Assembly: GCA_938075415.1 (NCBI GenBank)
Contig: CALJHC010000004.1
Coordinates: 338,715 to 402,714, forward strand
From: an uncultured Rubripirellula sp.
GTDB taxonomy: Bacteria; Planctomycetota; Planctomycetia; Pirellulales; Pirellulaceae
Reading direction: 5' to 3'
Length of the DNA: 64,000 nt
This document shows positions 37,803 through 46,416 of the stretch, in pieces (position 1 is the stretch's first letter; the number at the start of each line of letters is the position of its first letter). A program made the position numbers and the translations under genes. Below the pieces are notes generated by a model that searched no databases, was not told where the DNA came from, and was given only the letters and a program-made list of their open reading frames with translations.

Positions 37803-39041
37803 AATCGCTTTATCAATAGAATGGGTTGGATTGCCCCCTTAGTCTAACGTCCCAAACTCGATAACGGGTTTGAATCGGCCTCGCTCAAAGACATCACTCA
37901 TTTTCAATTCCATCACCTGGCTCCTGAAACCCGATCTCCTTCACTTCCACATTCTTCATTCAACCTCAGTGTGTGGCCCACTGACACAGTCTCTATCCAC
38001 ACATTCAATTCAAACCTGAACGCCTCCTCAAACATCCCTCGGCGAATCATTGCGAAAGGCGATTGGGCGGACCTGGACGCATCGAAAAAGATTCACTCAT
38101 CACACGAAAAGAAGGGTAGCGACCGCATCCGGCCTGAACTGCGGCTTCCCTGACGGGATCACCCTGCCAATTCACCTCAGCACCTCAGCACCTCAGCACC
38201 TGAGCACCTCAGCACCTGAGCACCTAAGCAATCCAATGAAACCAGCAGATGAAATCTCCGCCTGATTTTGAGAAAAAGCTCCATCCCAGTGCGAAGGGGC
38301 AACACCTTTCAACAGGGTGCAGCCAAGGGAAAGTGACGCCCGGACCACAGCCGATTCCAATCGCTTACCCGGTTGCGTTGACACCATCATTTCTCGAGAA
38401 CGACGAGGCGTTTGGCACTCAACCTTCCAAAAAACTCAGATGATTCTCCAACGGCCTCATGAAAATCCAAAAGTGGATGCCCCTTGACCAGCACGATTGG
38501 CAAATCCGGCGGTAAGCAATCACTGCACAGCCCGCTGAATCATCAGGTAGAAGCAGACGATGAAGTGATTGCCAGGCATTTCGGACAGAATGCCAACGAC
38601 TTGAAGGAACCGCAAGAACTGACCGCTGATCGTTGCTGGCTGCACGCTTCACTCTTGACCGGCATTCTCAATGCATTTTTGGTCATCCATCAGTCGAATC
38701 AATCGCGAAATCACTTGCAGCTCAATGCGTGCGACGCACACATGATTGATGGAACGAACTGGACGAAATTGCATCTATGAGGCTGAAAACAACGAAAAAC
38801 GGCTGATCCCAGAACCAAACCATCGGCAGATTGCCAAAATCCCCACGCTCTTCGCATTCAATTAAACCACCTCTCCGTAAGATTCGTTTAGAATCCCTAT
38901 CTCCCTCGGAATGACAGAGGAATCCATTGAGATCTTGACAGACACAAGCGGCAGGGTCCTTGCCATTCAGGGGGTGGATTGTCAACATAGAGACTCGCGT
39001 CCAACTAGTTCAATTACTTTCAGATAAGGTTACCTAGCAAG
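37803..39041. other. Long intergenic region with octamer repeat and possible decayed coding sequence
   Basis: About 1240 bases. It contains the octamer array at 38173-38228. On the minus strand between about 38800 and 38390 are short protein-like stretches in different frames (for example ELQVISRLIRLMDD, FCPKC, and LPIVLVKGHPLLDFHEA ending at a stop) broken by stops, which may be a decayed gene. The distal end is presumably the promoter region of small lipoprotein 3. Confidence 0.4.
38173..38228. repeat. 8-bp tandem repeat, seven copies
   Basis: Seven consecutive octamers of cacctcag or its variants cacctgag and cacctaag, without interruption. Non-coding context between the SGNH hydrolase and small lipoprotein 3. 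Confidence 0.92.
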
Positions 39042-39221
39042 ATGACACGCTTACTACTCGGATTCTTTTGTGCTTTCGCTCTAACGTTTACAGTCGGTTG
39101 TGGTGGCGGCAGCACCGAATCCACCGTGATTGAAGCAGACATGAGTGAAGCGGATGTTGAACAAGAGGCAGATGACTATGAAGCAGAAATGGAAGACGAT
39201 ACAGTTGAAGGTGATGGTTGA
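39042..39221 (+). CDS. Small acidic lipoprotein 3
   Basis: A 59-residue protein starting MTRLLLGFFCAFALTFTVGC, a clean signal with lipobox TVGC, then GGGS and a highly acidic tail (STVIEADMSEADV, ADDYEAEMEDD). It aligns with small lipoprotein 2 over the lipobox, the V-I-E segment and the Y-E-A motif. Function is unknown. The downstream GT-C glycosyltransferase begins about 47 bases past the stop on the same strand, so the two may be co-transcribed. Pseudopilin 3 follows further downstream on the same strand. Confidence 0.78.
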   Translation: MTRLLLGFFCAFALTFTVGCGGGSTESTVIEADMSEADVEQEADDYEAEMEDDTVEGDG

Positions 39222-39268
39222 TCTTTCATGTTGCAATGCGTTGAGTTGAGCGAAACAAATGGCGTAAA

Positions 39269-41101
39269 ATGAGGTCAAAAAAACTTCGTGGAATAAGGCG
39301 CAACCGCTCAGGAAACGGCAACGAACAGCTAAAAGAAAAAGGTTCCGGCCTGAACCATCGATTGACCAGCGCCGGAATCAAACCGACTTTTGGAGTGCTA
39401 CTGGGTATCATTTGCCTTGTGGCACTTTTTTTGCGCGCCTTCAGTATTTTGCAGACTGTAGAAACGCCCACCACGATTCGTTTACTCGGTGATGCAAAAG
39501 GATATTACGATTGGGCCAATCGAATAGCATCGGGTCAATGGTATGGTAATGAGACCTTCTATCAGGCACCACTTTACCCCTACTTCCTAGCATGTCAGAT
39601 CAAGTTTTTGGGAAGCAGCATCATCGGGCTTCGTCTTTTCCAAGCCGTGCTTGGCGCAATTTCTGTTGCGGCTTTGGGAATTGCTGGACGCGATTTTTTT
39701 CGCCCCAAAGTGGGACTTCTGGCCGCGGGTCTCTACGCTTTTTACCCGCCGGCAATCTACTTTGACGGAATCATCCAAAAAACATCCCTCGCTTCATTCC
39801 TGCTCTGCCTTCTTCTGGCTCTTGCGGGATGGGCGTATCGCTGCCGTCGTGAACCAACCAAAGCTCCGCAACAAATTGGACTTGCAACATCGATCGGACT
39901 GGTGCTGGCCCTTCTCATGCTCACTCGGGAAAACTCCATCCTATGGGTACCGATCTTCCCGATTTGGTTTTGGTTGATCTCGCGGCAATCTCGCGTTGGT
40001 CAAATGCAATCCGTTATGGGCTACGCCATTGGCCTTGCTTTGATTCTGCTGCCCGTGGCGGCGAGAAACGCATCACTTGGTGGTGAATGGTCCCCGACAA
40101 CCTTCCAAGCGGGACCCAACTTCTACATCGGCAATCATCTGGAATCAAATGGCGTGTATCAACCCTTGATTCAAGGACATGAGACACCGATGTACGAGCG
40201 TGCCGATGCACAGCGACTAGCAGAAGAGGCCACCGGTCGCCCCATGAGTTCGCGAGAAGTCTCCAGGTACTGGTTCTCTAAGACTTGGTCAGAAATCATC
40301 GCGGCACCTACCAGCTGGCTCGAGTTAATGACAATCAAGAGCCTGATGGTTTTTAATCGATTCGAAGTTCCAGATGTCGAATGTTTTTACATCTATCAAG
40401 AAGACTCTTGGCCTCTCAAGATCCTTGGACCTTGGTGGCATTTCGGGATACTTTGCCCTCTCGCTCTCTGGGGTATCCTAGCCACTGACCTCAAAGAACG
40501 AGAAATTTGGATTCTCCATGCTTTACTCTTGGTGATGATTGGTGCCATCATCCTTTTTTTCATTCTCGGTCGTTACCGACAACCACTCGTCCCCATCACT
40601 GCGTTGTTCGCTGGAGCCGGCGTGATTGACCTGTTTCGACGAATACGGCTCAAACAATGTCAACGGGTTCGTGTAGCAGCTCTGGCTACTTTCGCATCTC
40701 TTTTGATCTGCAACCTACCCATTCACGATGAATCAATGCTTCGAGCCAGCTCCTACATGAACATGGGGATCGCCGCAGGTCAGGCAGGAAATCTGGACGT
40801 TAGCATCCCGGCCCTGCAAAAAGCCATTAAGAAGCACCCCGAAATGGTCGAGGCTTATGTCAATCTTGGTCATGCGATGGAAATGAGCAATCGATCGGAT
40901 AATGCGATCGCCTGCTACGAAGCCGCTCTGAAAATTGATCCTGACCTCATCATGGTTGATGCAGCACTAGGCTTGGCCTATGCCAAAAGAGGCAACCTTC
41001 AGCAGGCGATTTTTCATTATGAACGGGCGATACAAATTGACCCACAAGATGAACAATCGCGGGTTGCGTTGAATACCCTCCTCACAATGCCAAAACCATA
41101 A
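39269..41101 (+). CDS. GT-C fold membrane glycosyltransferase with C-terminal TPRs
   Basis: 610 residues. A basic N-terminus precedes about ten hydrophobic segments. The first large loop has an Asp-containing motif (LLGDAKGYYDWA) and a proline/aromatic segment (YQAPLYPYFL), both typical of the PMT/ArnT-like GT-C superfamily, which uses lipid-linked sugars. Residues from about 490 to 605 form three or four TPRs (NLGHAMEMSNRSDNAIACYEAALKIDP). I infer transfer of a sugar onto an exported protein or envelope glycan. Its position between a small lipoprotein and a pseudopilin makes glycosylation of one of these surface proteins a reasonable guess, not a demonstrated role. There is no strong ribosome binding site. 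Confidence 0.8.
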   Translation: MRSKKLRGIRRNRSGNGNEQLKEKGSGLNHRLTSAGIKPTFGVLLGIICLVALFLRAFSILQTVETPTTIRLLGDAKGYYDWANRIASGQWYGNETFYQAPLYPYFLACQIKFLGSSIIGLRLFQAVLGAISVAALGIAGRDFFRPKVGLLAAGLYAFYPPAIYFDGIIQKTSLASFLLCLLLALAGWAYRCRREPTKAPQQIGLATSIGLVLALLMLTRENSILWVPIFPIWFWLISRQSRVGQMQSVMGYAIGLALILLPVAARNASLGGEWSPTTFQAGPNFYIGNHLESNGVYQPLIQGHETPMYERADAQRLAEEATGRPMSSREVSRYWFSKTWSEIIAAPTSWLELMTIKSLMVFNRFEVPDVECFYIYQEDSWPLKILGPWWHFGILCPLALWGILATDLKEREIWILHALLLVMIGAIILFFILGRYRQPLVPITALFAGAGVIDLFRRIRLKQCQRVRVAALATFASLLICNLPIHDESMLRASSYMNMGIAAGQAGNLDVSIPALQKAIKKHPEMVEAYVNLGHAMEMSNRSDNAIACYEAALKIDPDLIMVDAALGLAYAKRGNLQQAIFHYERAIQIDPQDEQSRVALNTLLTMPKP

Positions 41102-42277
41102 TGAGAATTCGAAGGCTAGATGCATGAAGCCAAGCGAAAATCAAGTGGCGTGATTTTTTTTGATCGTGGGTTAGTTTAGCACCAAACCTTTTGAATGCTC
41201 CGAATTGAGTCAGCCCAATGCTCATCAGTTCAGAAAGAAATAAGAAAGGCATTCAACTGGCGGCTCATGTAATCCTGCTTTCTCACTTGGACGCGAGGAT
41301 CCAGCACCTCGCTCCTTCACAGCAAGCTCAATCGCATGCGTCCAAAATCTAATTGAAAAAAAATTGCATGAGATGAAAAATGACTGTGCATCGATTCAAT
41401 CGGTTCATGCCGCCATCCCCTAATTGCCTGGCCTTCGTTCAAGTATTCGCACCACTTGTGAAAAGATCGATCAAATGCGATCTATCAAATGCGATCGATC
41501 AACTGCGATCGATGAATGCCGGTGGAGCGACGTGATGAAAATGCGTAACGCAAGCTAGACGATCCGAGGACAAATGACCCTTTAAGAAGCCCATCGTTGA
41601 TTCTGCCGTCCATTCCGCCTTGCCACGCGAAATAGGGCTTGATTGATTTCGGGGAAGTAGAATGCTTCAAGTTCATCCTTAAAAGCAATCGAACTGAAAA
41701 AAAGATGGGTGACCGTTGCAAAGGATCCGAACACCTTTGAGTTTTCACTATTTCTACTTTTGCGAAAACGCAGGAAAGAAAACGTCGCTCAAACCGTTGA
41801 CAAATGGCGAAACAAAAAGTCCATCTGAGGATAAATTCCCAATGGGGATGATCGCGTCCGAAATTCGATGCAGGCCCTGGAAGCTGACTCAGCTGTGAAG
41901 TGAATCGTTATTTGGCCACCAAAGCTAGACGATCACCCAACCAGACAGTGCAACCCATAAAAAGTGAGTGCCCCCCCCTTCTTATCAACCGGGGGGTGTG
42001 CTGAAGGTAATTTCTCCTTATTCGGTGGATAGCGGCTGCTCATCACTCTGCACGCTGTCAACAAAGCCACGCTCCAGCAACACGCCATTCGCTCCATTTT
42101 CCCCATCCTTCCCCGGGATTTACGTTAAATATTGAAGACTCAGTCGTCAGGAAATTCGACAGTCTCAAACATTCATCGCAAAAAACATTGGTAATTCCGG
42201 CTAGATCGGCGGTTTCAGGGGGCGTTGAATTCCGCTGACTTGAATTTCAAATTTTTCTTTGTATTGCGCGGAACTTT
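41102..42277. other. Long intergenic region ahead of pseudopilin 3
   Basis: About 1180 bases with no supported gene. It holds a 14-bp tandem repeat (41465-41520) and a C-run/G-run hairpin (gtgcccccccc...ggggggtgtgc, about 41968-42000) without a T run. Short frames have no recognisable domains. Confidence 0.45.
41465..41520. repeat. 14-bp tandem repeat, four copies
   Basis: Units gatcgatcaaatgc, gatctatcaaatgc, gatcgatcaactgc and a degenerate fourth lie end to end in non-coding DNA between the glycosyltransferase and pseudopilin 3. Confidence 0.85.
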
Positions 42278-42306
42278 TTGACCTCACGTTCTCTTCCTGC
42301 TATCTT
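42278..42306 (+). promoter_or_regulatory. Sigma-70-like promoter of pseudopilin 3
   Basis: TTGACC (42278-42283) and TATCTT (42301-42306) are separated by 17 bases. The implied transcript starts near 42313, giving a leader of about 57 bases with AGGAG at 42359-42363, six bases before the ATG. Confidence 0.6.
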
Positions 42307-42369
42307 TCGTAGTAGAGGGATCCGTCCTCGAAGCTATTTTTCCACTTTTCTAGATTCTAGGAGTCTTAC

Positions 42370-43650
42370 ATGCATCGTTTCCGCAAATCTCAGCAAGGTT
42401 TCACCTTGGTTGAGTTGCTGGTAGTCATTGCGATTATCGGTATTTTGGTGGGCCTGCTTTTACCGGCTGTTCAAGCGGCTCGCGAAGCTGCTCGTAGAAT
42501 GTCTTGTAGCAACAATTTCAAGCAGATCGGGCTTGCGATTCACAACTACCACAGCGCTTACAAACAAATGCCTCAGAATGGCACGGGTACCATTCGAACC
42601 CAAGCCGGCAACGTTACCACCAACTCAAGTCGGCTCTTCGCGAGCTGGTTGGTTCCGTTGACTCCCTTCATCGAGCAACAAGCTCTGTGGGAAAAGATCT
42701 CCAACCAAAGCACTGAAACAACGCCGGGATACACCATGCCCGGGAGTGTTCTGCAATACAATGGTATTCAGATGTGGCCAGCAATGGGACCAACACCTTG
42801 GGTGCGTCAATACGCTCCTTGGCAAACCGAAGTGCCAACCTACCGATGCCCAAGCGATCCAGCCTATGGACCGCCAGCTCAAGGTCGCTCGAACTATGCG
42901 GCTTGTATCGGGGATGCGTTGGACCGTGTGAATTACGGCGGAACCAGCGAATATGGATTCTGGCACAACAGTAAGGGTGGCGGCCAATCTAATCTGAACT
43001 GGATGGCCACACGTTCTCGTGCATCCTGCCGCGGAATGTTTTGGAATCGCCGTGTCACCAAGTTTCGTGATACTCTCGATGGCCTAGCCAACACAGTGAT
43101 GGCGGGCGAGATTGCAACCTCTCTCGGTCAACGTGAGGTCAACGCTGACTGGGTCCGTGGTTTCCCTGGCGGAGCCGGCGCTACTTCGGTGGAAGCAAAC
43201 CCGAGTGTTTGCAAGTCGGGTCCTCACATCGACCCAAATCGTCCTTCCTTCTACGCCACCACCGCTACGATGCACGGTAGCGGCAGTAATCAGTGCAAAG
43301 GTTGCCGATGGGCTGACTTCCGACCTATGTACACTTCCTTCACTACCATCCTTCCACCAAACAGCCCGAGCTGTCAGGCAGGCGGGGGCGATTATAACGA
43401 AGGGATCCATTCAGCAGGTAGTCGCCATCAAGGTGGTGCTCATGTGCTAATGGGTGATGGAGCGGTTATTTTCATCACTGATTCAATCGAAGCAGGAGAT
43501 AGCACAGCACCACCAATTGAGCGTGGTTCAGGTGGAAATCCTGGCTGGCTTCCAGGTGCCGAACCCGGTGCACAGAGCCCTTACGGGTTGTGGGGTGCTC
43601 TCGGCACTCGAGCCGTCAAGGAAACGATCTCCGAACAGCTTAATCAGTAA
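42370..43650 (+). CDS. DUF1559 pseudopilin-like secreted protein 3
   Basis: 426 residues beginning [21 protein letters not shown], with the prepilin-type segment and DUF1559 signature ([25 protein letters not shown]). The C-terminal region has [14 protein letters not shown] and ends [10 protein letters not shown]...EQLNQ. The central domain has several Cys residues (for example CKGCRW) that may form disulfides. The start is fixed by AGGAG six bases upstream. It has its own promoter and terminator and so appears monocistronic. Its N-terminal 60 residues are almost the same as in the two sister proteins, although the DNA differs at many synonymous sites. Confidence 0.93.
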   Translation: MHRFRKSQQGFTLVELLVVIAIIGILVGLLLPAVQAAREAARRMSCSNNFKQIGLAIHNYHSAYKQMPQNGTGTIRTQAGNVTTNSSRLFASWLVPLTPFIEQQALWEKISNQSTETTPGYTMPGSVLQYNGIQMWPAMGPTPWVRQYAPWQTEVPTYRCPSDPAYGPPAQGRSNYAACIGDALDRVNYGGTSEYGFWHNSKGGGQSNLNWMATRSRASCRGMFWNRRVTKFRDTLDGLANTVMAGEIATSLGQREVNADWVRGFPGGAGATSVEANPSVCKSGPHIDPNRPSFYATTATMHGSGSNQCKGCRWADFRPMYTSFTTILPPNSPSCQAGGGDYNEGIHSAGSRHQGGAHVLMGDGAVIFITDSIEAGDSTAPPIERGSGGNPGWLPGAEPGAQSPYGLWGALGTRAVKETISEQLNQ

Positions 43651-43677
43651 GCTTCAGTGTTGATCAAGTTGCAATTA

Positions 43678-43710
43678 AACCTCGTTCACTTTGTGAGCGA
43701 GGTTTTTTTT
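43678..43710 (+). terminator. Rho-independent terminator of pseudopilin 3
   Basis: Stem aacctcgttcac / gtgagcgaggtt with a short loop and a run of eight or more T, 28 bases after the stop. It resembles the terminator of pseudopilin 2. Confidence 0.92.
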
Positions 43711-44330
43711 GTGACCTCCCAAAAGCAACCTCATTTTCAAACACCCTTATCACCAAGGTGCAGAACATCTAGTGCAGGTCGGTGGTGACTGCCATGACAA
43801 CCCATTCATCTTGACCGGACCAAGGAATTCGATCATCAGGTATCGGACAGTGGAGTGGATCAAAGCAGGCCACTGAGTAATGATTCAAGTTTTGCTCATC
43901 AATGATGGCTTTCTCTTTGGAAAGCTGCAGCTACGCAACGTATCAGCAACTGGATCCCTGAGTTGATGACGACCGGGTGTTTCAACTTGAGCAACACCCT
44001 CATCACCGGATAATTGATGGGGCAATGAAGTGACTGTCAACTCTAAAACGCACTCTTCAGCGACTCGCAACCAAAGTGGTCGCAATAACCCACTCCAAGT
44101 CAAGTCATGGCCAAAGCCTCGAGCAACGGGAGACGTCATGCACGATTAACCTATAAACTGCAATCCGACTGTGTCTCTTCATGGTGACGATTACATCAAA
44201 AACCACACCAATCTTGAGTAGGTGATCCTTTCAGCGTCTATTCAATTGTTGTGTGCGATTCCCAATGCAATCGCCACCGAGCTAAGCTAGCGATAAACGG
44301 TGACACATCGTTCGGACATTCTAAAAGGAC
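43711..44330. other. Intergenic region between convergent genes
   Basis: About 620 bases between pseudopilin 3 and cytochrome 3. A frame at 43885-44139 (minus) has no signal or domain and is probably chance. I see nothing else supportable. Confidence 0.4.
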
Positions 44331-45773
44331 CTAATTGGAATCTTCGTTCCGTTGGTCCAAATACGCTTTGGTCGCTTCGAGATCCACTCGAATGAGGTGA
44401 TCCCTCAGTGGCGGAAAAACTTGCCCGGCCATGGTTTCAACTCGCAGATTTTCAGTGGCGCGTTTTGGCATGTGACAGTCAACGCAATTATCTTTCAGCT
44501 TAGGGCCTAGAGTTTCTTGCATCCCACAGTGTTCTTCTTGATGACATTTTAGGCATCGCTCGGAGAAGATAGCCGTCATTCCCCTTTCGTTCTTGTGTGG
44601 ATCATGACATTGCACGCACGCCATCTCTGATTCTTGAAAACAACGACTCAACGCTAAGCGTGCAATCTGATTACTTGTGTGAACGCTGTTGGCAGATTCA
44701 TCATGGCCCTCCAAAGGGTCGTAGTGATCGCTGAGCCGATCACCCGGACGAAACTGAAACGCCTCCGGCGACTTGGGAGCCTTGTCACCGGTGTGACATT
44801 GGCCACAGACGTCCATCTCTCGCTCACGGCTCAGATTGCTTGGGACAATCATATGCTTTGATTGCTTCTCTAACGGGTGAGCAAGGTGAAAATCAACGTG
44901 ATCCTTACCCGGACCGTGACACCGTTCACAGGAAATCCCCAGTATCATCGACTTGGGTGAGTATCGATTGGGCTCTTGCTCCAACTCAGCATAAGTGGTG
45001 TGACAGTCAAGACAGCCAGAAAGAATTGGTCGAGCGTAGGCAGCGTCCCCATCCAAATAACCGGGGCTATTGATCCACGCATCTGGGCCCTCTAGGTAGG
45101 AGCAATTTGCCTGAAAAAGCTTATCTCCGTGCCAAAAAAGATACGTCTCCGCCATTTTTGAAGAACCCATAATGAGTTGCATCGGGACTTCGAACTGCCA
45201 ATCAAAGAAAGAGACTCTCTGATAACCAACGTTGCCCCGCTGCAGCATTTCAAAATTGACCTCCGGATGCGACGTTTGCATGACATTACGTCCCTGAGCC
45301 AAAGGACCTGATATTTCTTTCACAGAGGCAATTCGTGAAGTGCGATGATGAGCCGTCTCAACAAAGGTTTCATACTTGTCTGCATGACACGATTGACATG
45401 CAGCAGCTCCCAAAAAACCCTCAGGATTCTCGAGCGATCCGGAATCAATTTTGGGTCTCGGTAATTGGCCAGGTGCAAATGGAATTTCTACTCCCATCTC
45501 GATCTTTGGATTAGCAACGACCCAAAACTTGCCCGATGCGTGAACTTCCGTGACAAGATAGCCGGGCAATGCCTGCCCCAACCCTTTTTCTGCGAGCAGT
45601 GCCAAGTCCTTTTTTTCTGTCAGTGTTTTTAACTCAACTTGCGTCTCCCGCTGGGCCTGCTGCCTAGCCAGTGATGCGATGTCGACCGGATCATGCCCAT
45701 CATCTTGTTGTGTGATCCGGAAACCCAGAATGATGAGACCGATGGCCACCAGGAAGGGAACGATTCGTTTCAT
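44331..45773 (-). CDS. Heptaheme cytochrome c 3, N-terminally anchored
   Basis: 480 residues with an uncleaved-looking N-terminal membrane segment (MKRIVPFLVAIGLIILGF). About 100 residues precede the first heme. Seven CXXCH motifs: CQSCH (about 126), CLDCH, CERCHGPG, CGQCH, CVQCHDPH, CLKCH and CVDCHMPK. A C-terminal RDHLIRVD segment matches the His motif of cytochrome 2. FRPGDRLSDH is shared with cytochrome 1 (FRPGQRLTDY). It is probably a periplasmic electron carrier facing the same partners as the other two. It lies downstream of lipoprotein I on the same strand, 643 bases away. The heme order is conserved among all three proteins while the spacing between hemes varies. Confidence 0.87.
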   Translation of the reverse strand: MKRIVPFLVAIGLIILGFRITQQDDGHDPVDIASLARQQAQRETQVELKTLTEKKDLALLAEKGLGQALPGYLVTEVHASGKFWVVANPKIEMGVEIPFAPGQLPRPKIDSGSLENPEGFLGAAACQSCHADKYETFVETAHHRTSRIASVKEISGPLAQGRNVMQTSHPEVNFEMLQRGNVGYQRVSFFDWQFEVPMQLIMGSSKMAETYLFWHGDKLFQANCSYLEGPDAWINSPGYLDGDAAYARPILSGCLDCHTTYAELEQEPNRYSPKSMILGISCERCHGPGKDHVDFHLAHPLEKQSKHMIVPSNLSREREMDVCGQCHTGDKAPKSPEAFQFRPGDRLSDHYDPLEGHDESANSVHTSNQIARLALSRCFQESEMACVQCHDPHKNERGMTAIFSERCLKCHQEEHCGMQETLGPKLKDNCVDCHMPKRATENLRVETMAGQVFPPLRDHLIRVDLEATKAYLDQRNEDSN

Positions 45774-46416
45774 CGCAATAGCATCTCATCGAGAGAGTAA
45801 GCCACCACGGTCAAGCACCAACTTGAGGTAGCATGTGGATTGCAAGCGAGGCACTAACCAAGTTGCCACACCGGAATCATAACCACCTAGATCGCAAATA
45901 CCGACCGCCAAAAAACAGCGACCCGCGGTCGCTAATTCTGTTTAACACACCACCAGTATGAAGCACACACCGCGAAAAGGTAAGGCAAAAGACTTCCTGC
46001 AAGTTTTTTTCCCGGCCAATCCCGCCGACAAGAACTTGGCAAAATAGAACCGATATCTGGCCGGAAAGATCAAGAAAACCATGATTCACGAATCCATTCA
46101 TCGCCACTTTTCGCCGCGACAATGCAAGCAACCACCACCTCCAGTCCTTGGTGCGTCATCACGCCGTCCATTGAACCCGGATTCATCCAAATCTGGGTTT
46201 TACAAATCTGGGTTGTCCGAACTTCACCCCAAACCTTAGACGAACTCGCTACGCGGCTTTCTGAACCGCCATCAACCCTGTGCCCATAACAGCAAGGGTA
46301 ACACGAGAACACTTACAGCCACAAATGAAGCGTTAATACCGCTCACCTTGCAAGATTCATCAATGAGTGATCGTCGTCAGAATCATCAGGCAGTTCTGAA
46401 AACGCGTCGAATGGTT
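45774..46416. other. Intergenic region between lipoprotein I and cytochrome 3
   Basis: About 640 bases with no supported gene. It includes a short tandem duplication (46188-46217). The length argues against simple read-through from I to cytochrome 3. Confidence 0.4.
46188..46217. repeat. 15-bp tandem repeat, two copies
   Basis: Two adjacent copies of caaatctgggtt plus three variable bases, in non-coding DNA. Confidence 0.7.

Noticed and set aside
38173..38228. CRISPR-like array
   Set aside because: Units are 8 bp and contiguous, with no spacers and no cas genes nearby.
38484..38780. 98-codon plus-strand frame
   Set aside because: No signal or domain. The opposite strand shows better protein-like segments, listed as a possible decayed gene.
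41485..41748. 87-codon minus-strand frame
   Set aside because: Runs through the 14-bp tandem repeat and has no recognisable features.
41968..42000. C-run/G-run hairpin as a terminator
   Set aside because: No T run follows on either strand and it is far from any stop codon; its role is unclear.
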